This document shows positions 24,614 to 33,469 of a stretch of DNA of 64,000 nucleotides, piece by piece. Below the pieces are notes generated by a model, which did no database searches, had not been told where the DNA came from, and saw nothing but the letters and a program-made list of their open reading frames with translations. A program made the translations under genes and the position numbers. The stretch lies in assembly GCF_030412915.1 (NCBI RefSeq), contig NZ_JAUHJR010000001.1, positions 310,001 through 374,000 of the forward strand, read 5' to 3'. Source of the stretch: Nocardioides abyssi (GTDB lineage Bacteria; Actinomycetota; Actinomycetes; Propionibacteriales; Nocardioidaceae). Every line of letters starts with the position of its first letter. Within the stretch, counting starts at the first letter, position 1.

Positions 24614-25780
24614 ATGACCGACCCGCGCGCCCGGTGGGTGCTGCACGTCGACCTCGACCAGTTCATCGCGGCCGTGGAGGTGCTGCGGCGACCCGAGCTG
24701 GCGGGCCGGCCGGTGGTCGTCGGCGGCCGCGGCGACCCGACCGAGCGCGGGGTGGTGGCGACCGCGTCGTACGAGGCCCGCGAGCACGGGGTCGGGTCGG
24801 GCATGCCGCTGCGGGTGGCCGCCCGCAAGTGCCCCGACGCGGTCTTCCTGCCGGTGGACAAGCCGGCGTACGACGCGGCGTCGGCGGAGGTGATGGCGAC
24901 CCTGCGCGCGCTCACCTGGGACGGCGCGCCGGTCGTCGTCGAGGTGCTCGGCTGGGACGAGGCGTTCCTCGCGATCGACCCCGCCTCGGAAGTTGTCGCG
25001 GAGGGTGTCGCGGCGGGCGCCGTAGTGGAGGGGGAGGGGGAGGGGGGAGGGACTCCCACCGGCACCGCGACCGGCAGCCAGCCGACCGGCCCCCAGGAGC
25101 TGGCCGAGCAGGTGCGGGCGGCGGTGCTGGAGGGGACCGGGCTGCACTGCTCGGTCGGCATCGGCGACAACCGGCTGCGGGCCAAGATCGCCACCGACTT
25201 CGGCAAGCCGCGCGGGACGTGGACGCTGACGGCGGAGACCTGGCTCGAGGTGATGGGCGACCGGCCGACCGACGCGCTGTGGGGCGTGGGCCGGCGGACG
25301 GCCGCGAGGCTGGCCGCCCTGGGGATCGACACCGTCGCCCAGCTGGCCGCCGCGGACCCCGACCGGCTCGCGGCGGAGCTCGGGCCGACGATGGGTCCGT
25401 GGTACGTCCGGCTCGGTCGCGGCGCGGACAGCCGGCGGGTCGACCCGACGCCGTACGTGCCCCGGGCACACGGACGGGAGGAGACCTTCCAGGCCGACCT
25501 CGAGGTCTGGGCCGAGGTGGAGGCCGCCGTCCGCAGCCTGGCCCGGGCGGCGACCGCGGACATCGTCGCCGAGGGCCGGCCGGCGGCGCGGGTGGGGATC
25601 AAGGTCCGCTACCGGCCGTTCTTCACCACCTCGCGCAGCCTGACCCTGCCGACGCCGACCGACGACCCCGACGCGCTGGCCGACGCCGCGGTCGCGCTGC
25701 TGGACCGGGTGGAGCGGGACCGGCCGGTGCGGCTGCTGGGCGTGCGGCTGGAGATGGTGCCGCCGCCCGACGGCTACTGA
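24614..25780 (+). CDS. dinB: Y-family DNA polymerase, DinB2-type
   Basis: A 388-residue polymerase closest in pattern to mycobacterial DinB2: WVLHVDLDQFIAAVE, VVVGGRGDPTERGVVATASYEAREHGV, and GWDEAFL rather than the usual SxDEAFL. Metal ligands are D13, D115 and E116. The residue at the steric-gate position is Ile18, not Phe or Tyr. A Gly/Glu/Thr-rich insertion of about 30 residues (127-158) sits in the palm. The protein ends LGVRLEMVPPPDGY, with no QLxLF-type clamp-binding tail. A DNA-repair or gap-filling polymerase is inferred. Confidence 0.9.
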   Translation: MTDPRARWVLHVDLDQFIAAVEVLRRPELAGRPVVVGGRGDPTERGVVATASYEAREHGVGSGMPLRVAARKCPDAVFLPVDKPAYDAASAEVMATLRALTWDGAPVVVEVLGWDEAFLAIDPASEVVAEGVAAGAVVEGEGEGGGTPTGTATGSQPTGPQELAEQVRAAVLEGTGLHCSVGIGDNRLRAKIATDFGKPRGTWTLTAETWLEVMGDRPTDALWGVGRRTAARLAALGIDTVAQLAAADPDRLAAELGPTMGPWYVRLGRGADSRRVDPTPYVPRAHGREETFQADLEVWAEVEAAVRSLARAATADIVAEGRPAARVGIKVRYRPFFTTSRSLTLPTPTDDPDALADAAVALLDRVERDRPVRLLGVRLEMVPPPDGY

Positions 25781-25814
25781 GGAGGACCAGACGGGCAGCC
25801 GGCGGGGCCGGAGG

Positions 25815-26948
25815 TCAGCGACCGAGCCCGTCGCGCAGCTCGGTGACCACCGAGTCGACGACCGCGACGAGGTCGCCGGAGGACTCCTCGGCCACGGCCC
25901 GCTGCCGCTGGTAGGACGCGCCCCGGACCGGGATGTCCGCGACCGAGGCCAGCTCGGCCGAGCAGCCGAGCCGCTCGGCGGTCGGCTCGAGCCGGACGAG
26001 CAGGTCGGCGAGGTCGTCGGTGACCAGCCGCTCCTGGGAGTCGGCGTCGAGGATGACGATGGCGTCGAGGCCGTAGCGGGCCGCGCGCCACTTGTTCTCC
26101 TGCACGTGCCACGGCGGCATCGTCGGCAGCGTCTCGCCGGCCGCCGCACGGGTGTCGAGGTCGACGACCAGGCAGTGGCACAGCGCGACGATCGCGGCCA
26201 GGTCGTCGAAGGAGGAGACGCCGTCGCAGACCCGGTTCTCCAGGGTGCCGAGGTGGGCGGCGGGCCGCACGTCCCAGCGGATCTCGTTGAGCTCGTCGAT
26301 GACGCCGGTCTGCAGCTGGTCGCCCGCGAAGGCCTCGAACTCCGACCAGTGCTGGAACTGGAAGGGCAGTCCCGCGGTCGGCAGCTGCTGGAACATCAGC
26401 GCCCGGTTGGAGGCGTAGCCGGTGTCGACGCCGGCCCAGATCGGTGAGGACGCCGACAGTGCCTGCAGGTGGGGGTAGTGGTTCAGCAGCGAGGAGAGCA
26501 CCGGCATCACCCGGTCGCGCTCGGGCAGGCCGACGTGGACGTGCACGCCCCAGATGAGCATCTGCCGGCCCCACCACTGGGTCCGGTTGATCAGCTCCTC
26601 GTAGCGGTGGCCCTCGGTCAGCTGCTGCGCGGTCCAGGTCGCGAACGGGTGGGTGCCGCCGCCGTACAGGTCGACGCCCAGCTCGTCGGCGACCGGCACC
26701 ACGACCTCCAGGGCGCGCCGCAGCTCCTCGACGGCCTCGCCGACCGTCGAGCAGACGCCGGTGACCACCTCGATCGTGTTGCGCAGCAGCTCCTTGTGCA
26801 GCTGACCGGGGTCGGGCAGCCGCGCCTGCGCCGCGGCGAGCAGCTCGGAGGCGCCGTTGACCAGGTCGCGCGAGCCGCGGTCGACCAGCGCGAGCTCCCA
26901 CTCGACGCCGAGCGTCGGCTCGGGGGAGGGCCGGAAGTCGATCCGCAC
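25815..26948 (-). CDS. ybdK: YbdK-like carboxylate-amine ligase (GCS2 family)
   Basis: A 377-residue ATP-dependent ligase of the glutamate-cysteine ligase type 2 family. Markers: PTLGVEWELALVD (metal/ATP start), NTIEVVTGVC, GGGTHPFATW, GVHVHVGL, and ENKWRAARYGLDA near the end. GTG 26948 gives the usual family length; the longer frame adds low-quality sequence. Family members make gamma-glutamyl amide bonds, but actinobacterial YbdK-like enzymes have unclear substrates. It is convergent with the DinB2-like gene. Confidence 0.9.
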   Translation of the reverse strand: MRIDFRPSPEPTLGVEWELALVDRGSRDLVNGASELLAAAQARLPDPGQLHKELLRNTIEVVTGVCSTVGEAVEELRRALEVVVPVADELGVDLYGGGTHPFATWTAQQLTEGHRYEELINRTQWWGRQMLIWGVHVHVGLPERDRVMPVLSSLLNHYPHLQALSASSPIWAGVDTGYASNRALMFQQLPTAGLPFQFQHWSEFEAFAGDQLQTGVIDELNEIRWDVRPAAHLGTLENRVCDGVSSFDDLAAIVALCHCLVVDLDTRAAAGETLPTMPPWHVQENKWRAARYGLDAIVILDADSQERLVTDDLADLLVRLEPTAERLGCSAELASVADIPVRGASYQRQRAVAEESSGDLVAVVDSVVTELRDGLGR

Positions 26949-27025
26949 GACACCAGCGAAGCACACCCGCCCGAACCGCAGCCGATCTCGATGGCGAGTT
27001 CCCAACGCCAGCTTCCAGGGCCGGC

Positions 27026-27574
27026 TCAGAGCCGGGCGAGCCAGGCGCGCGCGGTGGTGCCGTCGTACGGCGGGTGGCCGGCCGCCGCGAGCGCGTGCAC
27101 CCGCTCGCACGACGCGACCGCGAGCGTGCAGACGTCGTCAGGGTAGGCGAGGGCCACCCGGTGCTCGGCGAACTCGTCCTCGTCGTCGACCCACGTGCGC
27201 CCGGTCAGCCCGCGCAGCACGTCGAGGTCGAGGTCGACGGCCCGCAGCGTCGCGCCGTCCCAGACCGGCGGGGTGGTGATGTCGACGTACGCCTCGAGCG
27301 GTCCGCCCGCGCCGTGGAAGGTCGCGACCCACGCCCGGTCGAGGTCCGGGCCGGGCGCCGGGACGAGCACGACCTGGTCGGTGGGGGCGACGTAGGTCGC
27401 CCCGGGCCGCTCCAGGGTGGTGCCGGCGGGCAGGCCCAGCCAGTCGCCGTGGTGGTCCGAGCCGAGCACGACGGCCGCGAAGGTCCAGTGCGGGCGGTCG
27501 CCCCACTTGGTCATCGCGACGACCGCCCGGGAGCCGGCCGCGGGGGCGGGCGGGGGAGCCTCCGGCAGCGACAT
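27026..27574 (-). CDS. DUF402 domain-containing protein
   Basis: A 182-residue protein with a DUF402 (FomD-like) core: ATFHGAGGPLEAYVDITTPPVWDG, LRAVDLDLDVLR, WVDDEDEFAEHRVAL. Family members with this acidic DxDLDV...DEDEF pattern include nucleotide or phosphonate-ester hydrolases (FomD cleaves a CMP ester) and RNA-associated proteins; the exact reaction here is unknown. ATG 27574 starts the gene, divergent from thrE by 23 bases. Confidence 0.85.
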   Translation of the reverse strand: MSLPEAPPPAPAAGSRAVVAMTKWGDRPHWTFAAVVLGSDHHGDWLGLPAGTTLERPGATYVAPTDQVVLVPAPGPDLDRAWVATFHGAGGPLEAYVDITTPPVWDGATLRAVDLDLDVLRGLTGRTWVDDEDEFAEHRVALAYPDDVCTLAVASCERVHALAAAGHPPYDGTTARAWLARL

Positions 27575-27584
27575 GCGCCCTGTC

Positions 27585-27590
27585 TAGCAT
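27585..27590 (+). promoter_or_regulatory. -10-like TAGCAT hexamer for the ThrE gene
   Basis: TAGCAT ends 7 bases before ATG 27598; the gap has no Shine-Dalgarno. Confidence 0.45.
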
Positions 27591-27597
27591 CGGCGCC

Positions 27598-28974
27598 ATG
27601 TCGGCGTCGGAGGAGTCCTCGGTCCGCACCTACACCCAGACCCTGGACCTCAGCCTGCGCATCGGCGAGCTCCTGCTGGCCTCGGGGGCCGGCGCCGCCG
27701 ACGTCACCGCGACGATGCAGGCGGTGGCCCGCGCCCTGGGCCTGCGCAACGTCGACGTGGACATCACCTTCACCTCGCTCTCGGCGAGCTTCCAGCCCGT
27801 CGCCGACGAGCCGGCGATCGTGCAGCTGCGCTACGTCAAGCAGCGCGCGATCGACTACGAGCACCTCACCCAGGTCGACCACCTCGTCCGCGAGCTGCTG
27901 CGGCAGGAGATCGACCTCAAGGAGGCGCGCAGCGCGCTCGGCCGGATCACCTCCTCCGGCCACGACCGGCCGCGGTGGGCGATCACGCTGGGCTGGGGCC
28001 TGATGTGCGGCGGTGTGGGCCTGCAGCTCGGCGGTGACCTGGCGGTCGTCGTCATCGCCTGCTTCGCCGCGATGGCCATCGACCGGCTGCAGCTGCGGAT
28101 GTCGCGGCGGCGCTACCCGTTCTTCTACCAGCAGGTCGCCGGCGGCGGCATCGCCACCGTCATCGCGCTGGCGGTCGCCGCGACCCCGCTGGCGCTCGAC
28201 CCCTCGCTCGTCGTGACCGCGAACATCATCATGCTGCTGGCCGGCATCGGGTTCGTCGGTGCGCTCCAGGACGCGCTCACCGGCTTCTACATCACCGCCG
28301 GCGCGCGGCTGACCGAGGCGCTGCTCGCCACCGCGGGCATCATCGCCGGCGTCAGCGGCGGCATCAGCCTGGCGGTCGCCGTCGGGGTCGAGGTCCCGCA
28401 GCTGGACCCCGGCACCGGCAACCTCTCCAGCGTCGCCTGGACGATCCTCGGCTCGGCGATCGCCGCGGCCGGCTTCGCCTGGTCCTCCTACGCCCCCAAG
28501 CGCAGCATCGTGCCGATCGCGCTGGTCTCCGCGGTCGCGATGGGCATCTCCCAGTCGATCGCCGCTCCCGGCATCGGCCGCGCCTGGTCGGTCGCGCTGG
28601 CCGCGCTCTTCGTCGGGCTGGTCGCCTACACGGTCGCCGGCCGGCTCCGCGTGCCGCCGCTGGTGGTCGTGGTGTCGGCCGTCGTCCCGATGCTTCCGGG
28701 CCTCTCGATCTACCGCGGGCTGACCCAGCTCGCCGAGGGCGGCGACTCCACCAGCGCCGGCCTGCTGGCGATGGTCACCGCCGCCTCGGTCGCGATGGCG
28801 CTGTCGTCCGGGGTGATCCTCGGTGAGTACGTCGCGCAGCCGGTCAAGCGCGAGGCCGCCCGGCTCGAGAGCCGGCTGGCCGGCCCGCGGCTCGTCGGCC
28901 CGCTGCGCACCCGGCCCGACGGGTCGCAGCGCACGCGGCGCTCCCGTCGGAACCGGGCCGAGGCCTCGGCCTGA
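27598..28974 (+). CDS. thrE: Threonine/serine exporter ThrE family protein
   Basis: A 458-residue protein with an N-terminal soluble DUF1212/ThrE domain (LDLSLRIGELLLASGAGAADVTATM, then VDVDITFTSLSASF) and about ten membrane helices after residue 130, including ITLGWGLMCGGVGLQLGGD, GFVGALQDALTGFYITAGAR, and VVVVSAVVPMLPGLSIYRGL. Both halves of the exporter are fused, as in corynebacterial ThrE. Predicted to export threonine or serine, driven by proton-motive force. Confidence 0.92.
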   Translation: MSASEESSVRTYTQTLDLSLRIGELLLASGAGAADVTATMQAVARALGLRNVDVDITFTSLSASFQPVADEPAIVQLRYVKQRAIDYEHLTQVDHLVRELLRQEIDLKEARSALGRITSSGHDRPRWAITLGWGLMCGGVGLQLGGDLAVVVIACFAAMAIDRLQLRMSRRRYPFFYQQVAGGGIATVIALAVAATPLALDPSLVVTANIIMLLAGIGFVGALQDALTGFYITAGARLTEALLATAGIIAGVSGGISLAVAVGVEVPQLDPGTGNLSSVAWTILGSAIAAAGFAWSSYAPKRSIVPIALVSAVAMGISQSIAAPGIGRAWSVALAALFVGLVAYTVAGRLRVPPLVVVVSAVVPMLPGLSIYRGLTQLAEGGDSTSAGLLAMVTAASVAMALSSGVILGEYVAQPVKREAARLESRLAGPRLVGPLRTRPDGSQRTRRSRRNRAEASA

Positions 28975-28978
28975 GACC

Positions 28979-29821
28979 TCAGACGACGGTGGTCTTCGCC
29001 GGCAGCACCTTCTTCGACACCTTCGCCACGACGTCCTGGTAGCGGGCGCCGGCCAGCTTGCCGAACCAGTGCAGCGCGTGGGCGTCGGAGCCGACCAGCA
29101 CGCGCGACTTGTCGGAGAGCACGCCGGCGACGATCACCTCGGCGGCCTTCTCCGGCGTCGTCTTGGCCAGCTTCTTGTCGAAGAACGACGCGGTGCTGGC
29201 CTGGTCCTCGCGCGAGGAGACCCGCGCGTTGCGGGCGATCGCGGTCTTGATCCCGCCCGGGTGGACGACCGTCACGCCGACCCGGTGGCCGGCGGCCAGC
29301 ATCTCGATCCGCAGCGCCTCGGACATGCCGCGGACGGCGTACTTGGTCGCGTTGTAGATCGACTGGCCCGGCATCGAGACGAGCCCGAAGAGCGAGGACA
29401 GGTTGACCACGTGGCCGTCGCCGGAGGCGATGAGGTGCGGCAGGAACGCCTTGGTGCCGTTCAGCACCCCGGAGAAGTTGATGCCGATGATCCAGTCGAT
29501 GTCGGGCCAGTCCAGGTCGACCAGGTCGCCCGCCAGCGCCACGCCGGCGTTGTTGACGACCACGTTGACGCGGCCGTGCTGGTCCGCGACCGAGTCGGCG
29601 TACGCCGTCATCGCGTCGCGGTCGGCGACGTCGAGGCGGTCGGTGCGCACCTCCCGGGCGCCGGCGGCGCGGGCCTGCTCGGCGGTCTCGGCGAGGCCGG
29701 CCTCGTCGACGTCGGACAGCGCGAGCAGCGAGCCGCGGCGGGCGCAGTCGAGCGCCAGCGCGCGGCCGATGCCGGACGCGGCGCCGGTGATCACGACGAC
29801 CTTGTTCTCGAGCGTCTTCAT
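28979..29821 (-). CDS. SDR family oxidoreductase
   Basis: A 280-residue short-chain dehydrogenase. Cofactor motif TGAASGIG at residues 12-19, VVNNAGVALAG, NLSSLFG (Ser), and YNATK (Tyr-x3-Lys). ATG 29821 overlaps the stop of the upstream monooxygenase by 4 bases, so the two are translated together. The pair suggests sequential oxidation of an alcohol to a ketone and then to an ester or lactone. Substrate unknown. Confidence 0.92.
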   Translation of the reverse strand: MKTLENKVVVITGAASGIGRALALDCARRGSLLALSDVDEAGLAETAEQARAAGAREVRTDRLDVADRDAMTAYADSVADQHGRVNVVVNNAGVALAGDLVDLDWPDIDWIIGINFSGVLNGTKAFLPHLIASGDGHVVNLSSLFGLVSMPGQSIYNATKYAVRGMSEALRIEMLAAGHRVGVTVVHPGGIKTAIARNARVSSREDQASTASFFDKKLAKTTPEKAAEVIVAGVLSDKSRVLVGSDAHALHWFGKLAGARYQDVVAKVSKKVLPAKTTVV

Positions 29822-31401
29822 GCGGGGACGTCCTCCATCTGTGTGGCGGGGGCCGGGGTGGGTGCACCGCGCACGGCGTACGCGGCGGTGTCGAAGGCGC
29901 GCAGCGCGGCGCGGAAGCCGAAGGTCGTGCGCGGCCAGAGGGTGGTGTTGCGGCCGTGCTCGTCGAGGTACCAGCTCGAGCAGCCGCCGCGGTGCCACAC
30001 GGTGCGCTTCATCCGCTGCTGGAGCCGGGAGTTCCAGCGGGCGGCGACGTCCTCGCGGGGCTCGACGGCGGCGTACGCGTTGAGCCGCATGGTGCGCAGC
30101 GCCTCGCGGAGGTACTGCACCTGCGACTCGATCATGAAGACCATCGAGGAGTGGCCGAGGCCGGTGTTGGGGCCGACCAGCAGGAACAGGTTGGGGAACT
30201 CCGGCACGGTCGTGCCCTTGTACGCCGCCATCCCGCTCTCGCGCCAGCGGTCGGCGAGCGTGCGGCCGCGGCGGCCGACCAGGTGCTCGGTGATCGGCAG
30301 GTCGGTGGTGTGGAAGCCGGTCGCGACGACGATGACGTCGACCTCGCGCTCCACCTCCCGCCCGGTGCCGTCGGTGGTGACGACCGAGGTGGGCCTGACC
30401 CGGGCGATCCGGTCGGTCACGAGCTCGACGTTGTCGGCGTCCAGGGCCGGGTAGTAGGCGTTGCTGATGAGGACCCGCTTGCAGCCGAGCGCGAAGTGCG
30501 GCGTCACCCGCTCGCGCAGGTCCGGGTCGCTGATGCCCCGGGCGATGTTGGCCTCGGCCAGCTTGCGCGCCGGGAACGCGATGCCCGGCGCGAAGGTGAA
30601 CGCCGGCACGTAGGTCTCGCGGGCCCAGTAGACCCCCGTGCGGTAGGCGCGCTGCAGGCCCGGCAGGTGACGCAGGGCCGCGCGCTCGAGGGCGGAGTAG
30701 CGGCGGTCGCTGCGCGGGATGACCCACGGCGCGGTGCGCTGGTGCACGTCGAGCCGTGCGGCGACCTTCTGCACCTCCGGGACGATCTGGATCGCCGAGG
30801 CGCCGGTGCCGATGACCGCGACCCGCTTGCCGGTCAGGTCGACGTCGTGGTCCCACCGGGCGGAGTGGAACAGGTGGCCCGCGAACGAGCCGATCCCCTC
30901 GATGTCGGGCAGCCGCGGCTCCGACAGGCCGCCGGCGCCGACGACGAGCGTGCGGGCGGACCAGGTCTCGCTCGCCCCGTCCCGGGTCGCGCGGACCGTC
31001 CAGCGGGCGGCCTCGTCGTCCCAGGTGGCGTCCTCGACGCGTGTCCCGAAGCGGAACCGGTCGAGCGTCCCGGACTCGCGGGCCACCCGGCGCAGGTAGG
31101 CCTGGATCTCCGGCTGCGGGGAGAACGACGAGGTCCAGTCGGGGTTGGGCGCGAAGGAGAACGAGTAGAGCTGGCTCGGCACGTCGCAGGCGGCGCCGGG
31201 GTAGGTGTTGTCGCGCCAGGTGCCGCCGACGTCGTCGCCCTTCTCCAGGACCACGAAGTCGTGCTCGCCGTCCTCGGCCAGCTTGATCGCGGTGCACAGC
31301 CCGGCGAACCCGGCGCCGACGACCAGGTGGTCGATCTCGCGCACGGTCGGCTCGGCGGGGGAGGGGCGGCCGGCGGCGACCTCGTCCAGGGTCTGGCTCA
31401 T
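29818..31401 (-). CDS. Flavin-containing monooxygenase, Baeyer-Villiger type
   Basis: A 527-residue FAD/NADPH enzyme. FAD motif GAGFAG at 29-34, GGTWRDNTYPGAACDVPS as in BVMOs, a fingerprint-like FAGHLFHSARWDHDVDLTGKR (the usual HxxxWP has HSARW), the NADP motif VAVIGTGASAIQI, and GFHTTDLP. Catalyses insertion of oxygen next to a ketone, substrate unknown. Its arrangement, divergent from a TetR gene, parallels mycobacterial ethA-ethR. Start at ATG 31401. Confidence 0.9.
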   Translation of the reverse strand: MSQTLDEVAAGRPSPAEPTVREIDHLVVGAGFAGLCTAIKLAEDGEHDFVVLEKGDDVGGTWRDNTYPGAACDVPSQLYSFSFAPNPDWTSSFSPQPEIQAYLRRVARESGTLDRFRFGTRVEDATWDDEAARWTVRATRDGASETWSARTLVVGAGGLSEPRLPDIEGIGSFAGHLFHSARWDHDVDLTGKRVAVIGTGASAIQIVPEVQKVAARLDVHQRTAPWVIPRSDRRYSALERAALRHLPGLQRAYRTGVYWARETYVPAFTFAPGIAFPARKLAEANIARGISDPDLRERVTPHFALGCKRVLISNAYYPALDADNVELVTDRIARVRPTSVVTTDGTGREVEREVDVIVVATGFHTTDLPITEHLVGRRGRTLADRWRESGMAAYKGTTVPEFPNLFLLVGPNTGLGHSSMVFMIESQVQYLREALRTMRLNAYAAVEPREDVAARWNSRLQQRMKRTVWHRGGCSSWYLDEHGRNTTLWPRTTFGFRAALRAFDTAAYAVRGAPTPAPATQMEDVPA

Positions 31402-31415
31402 GGGCGGTCACGCTA

Positions 31416-31445
31416 TTGCCACTATTGAACGAGCGTCAATAGAAT
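31416..31445 (+). promoter_or_regulatory. tetR promoter: TTGCCA-18-TAGAAT
   Basis: A -35-like TTGCCA (31416-31421) and a -10-like TAGAAT (31440-31445) are separated by 18 bases. TAGAAT ends 7 bases before GTG 31453, so the transcript is probably leaderless. The spacer contains the palindrome at 31422-31442. Confidence 0.6.
31422..31442. promoter_or_regulatory. TetR-type operator in the bvmo/tetR intergenic region
   Basis: CTATTGA (31422-31428) and TCAATAG (31436-31442) are perfect 7-base inverted arms with a 7-base centre. The site fills the spacer of the tetR promoter and lies 20 bases from the monooxygenase start, so binding would repress both genes. Confidence 0.65.
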
Positions 31446-31452
31446 GGTGCTC

Positions 31453-32049
31453 GTGACGGCACCCACACGCACCCGCCTCGCGCCCGAGCAGCGTCGCACG
31501 CAGCTGCTCGACCTCGGCGTGCGGCTGCTCGCCACGCGCTCGCTCGACGAGCTGTCGATCGACGTGCTCGCCGAGGAGGCCGGGATCAGCCGCGGCCTGC
31601 TCTACCACTACTTCGGGGGCAAGCAGGCCTTCCACGAGGCCGTCGTCCGGCACGCCGCCGACGACCTCATCGCCCAGACCGCCCCGCCGGAGGGCGGCGA
31701 GCCGGTGGAGCGGCTGCTGACGTCGGTGACGGCGTACGTCGACTACGTGGTCGCCAACCACGCCGGCTACCAGTCGCTGGTCAAGGCGGCCGCGAGCGGC
31801 AACGACGTCCTGCGCGAGATCTACGAGGACGCCCGCTCCGCGCTCACCGGCCGGATCTTCACCGAGGACCCCTGGGGCGACCTGATCCCCGACACCCCGG
31901 TCAACCGGCTGCTCGTCCGCGGCTGGTCGGCGATGGTCGAGGAGCTGGTCCTCGCCTGGGTCGCCGACCCCGGCGACGTCCCCCGCGAGCGGCTGCTCGA
32001 GCTCGCCGCCGCCTCGCTGCCCGCGCTGGTGGAGTCCGCCGGGGCCTGA
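31453..32049 (+). CDS. TetR family transcriptional regulator
   Basis: A 198-residue regulator with an N-terminal helix-turn-helix (LSIDVLAEEAGISRGLLYHYFGGKQAFHEAV) and an all-helical ligand domain. GTG 31453 is favoured because TAGAAT lies 7 bases upstream; ATG 31444 would fall inside that -10 box and add three residues. Divergent from the monooxygenase/SDR pair across a perfect palindrome, so it most likely represses itself and that pair, released by their substrate or a related ketone. Confidence 0.9.
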   Translation: MTAPTRTRLAPEQRRTQLLDLGVRLLATRSLDELSIDVLAEEAGISRGLLYHYFGGKQAFHEAVVRHAADDLIAQTAPPEGGEPVERLLTSVTAYVDYVVANHAGYQSLVKAAASGNDVLREIYEDARSALTGRIFTEDPWGDLIPDTPVNRLLVRGWSAMVEELVLAWVADPGDVPRERLLELAAASLPALVESAGA

Positions 32050-32056
32050 CCCCGGC

Positions 32057-33301
<1,245 letters not shown>

Positions 33302-33323
33302 CGTGCCTCCTTCGGGTCGCTCC

Positions 33324-33342
33324 CAGATTGTCAGACAATCTG
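33324..33342. promoter_or_regulatory. Palindromic operator upstream of rocD
   Basis: CAGATTGTC and GACAATCTG are perfect 9-base arms around one central A. The core TTGTCAGACAA fits the TxGTxxxACxA pattern of FadR-type GntR regulators. It sits in the 168-base gap between divergent rocD and the SDR gene; no regulator gene is next to it. Confidence 0.6.
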
Positions 33343-33469
33343 ACGAACGTCCGCATCGGCGGGAGATTTCGTGTCGCTCGATCGTGCGCGGACGTCAACG
33401 AGTGGCCAAACCGGCGCGGGGCGGACTCCTACGGGGATGGCGCCCCGACCGCCCGGGTATCGGGCGCCC

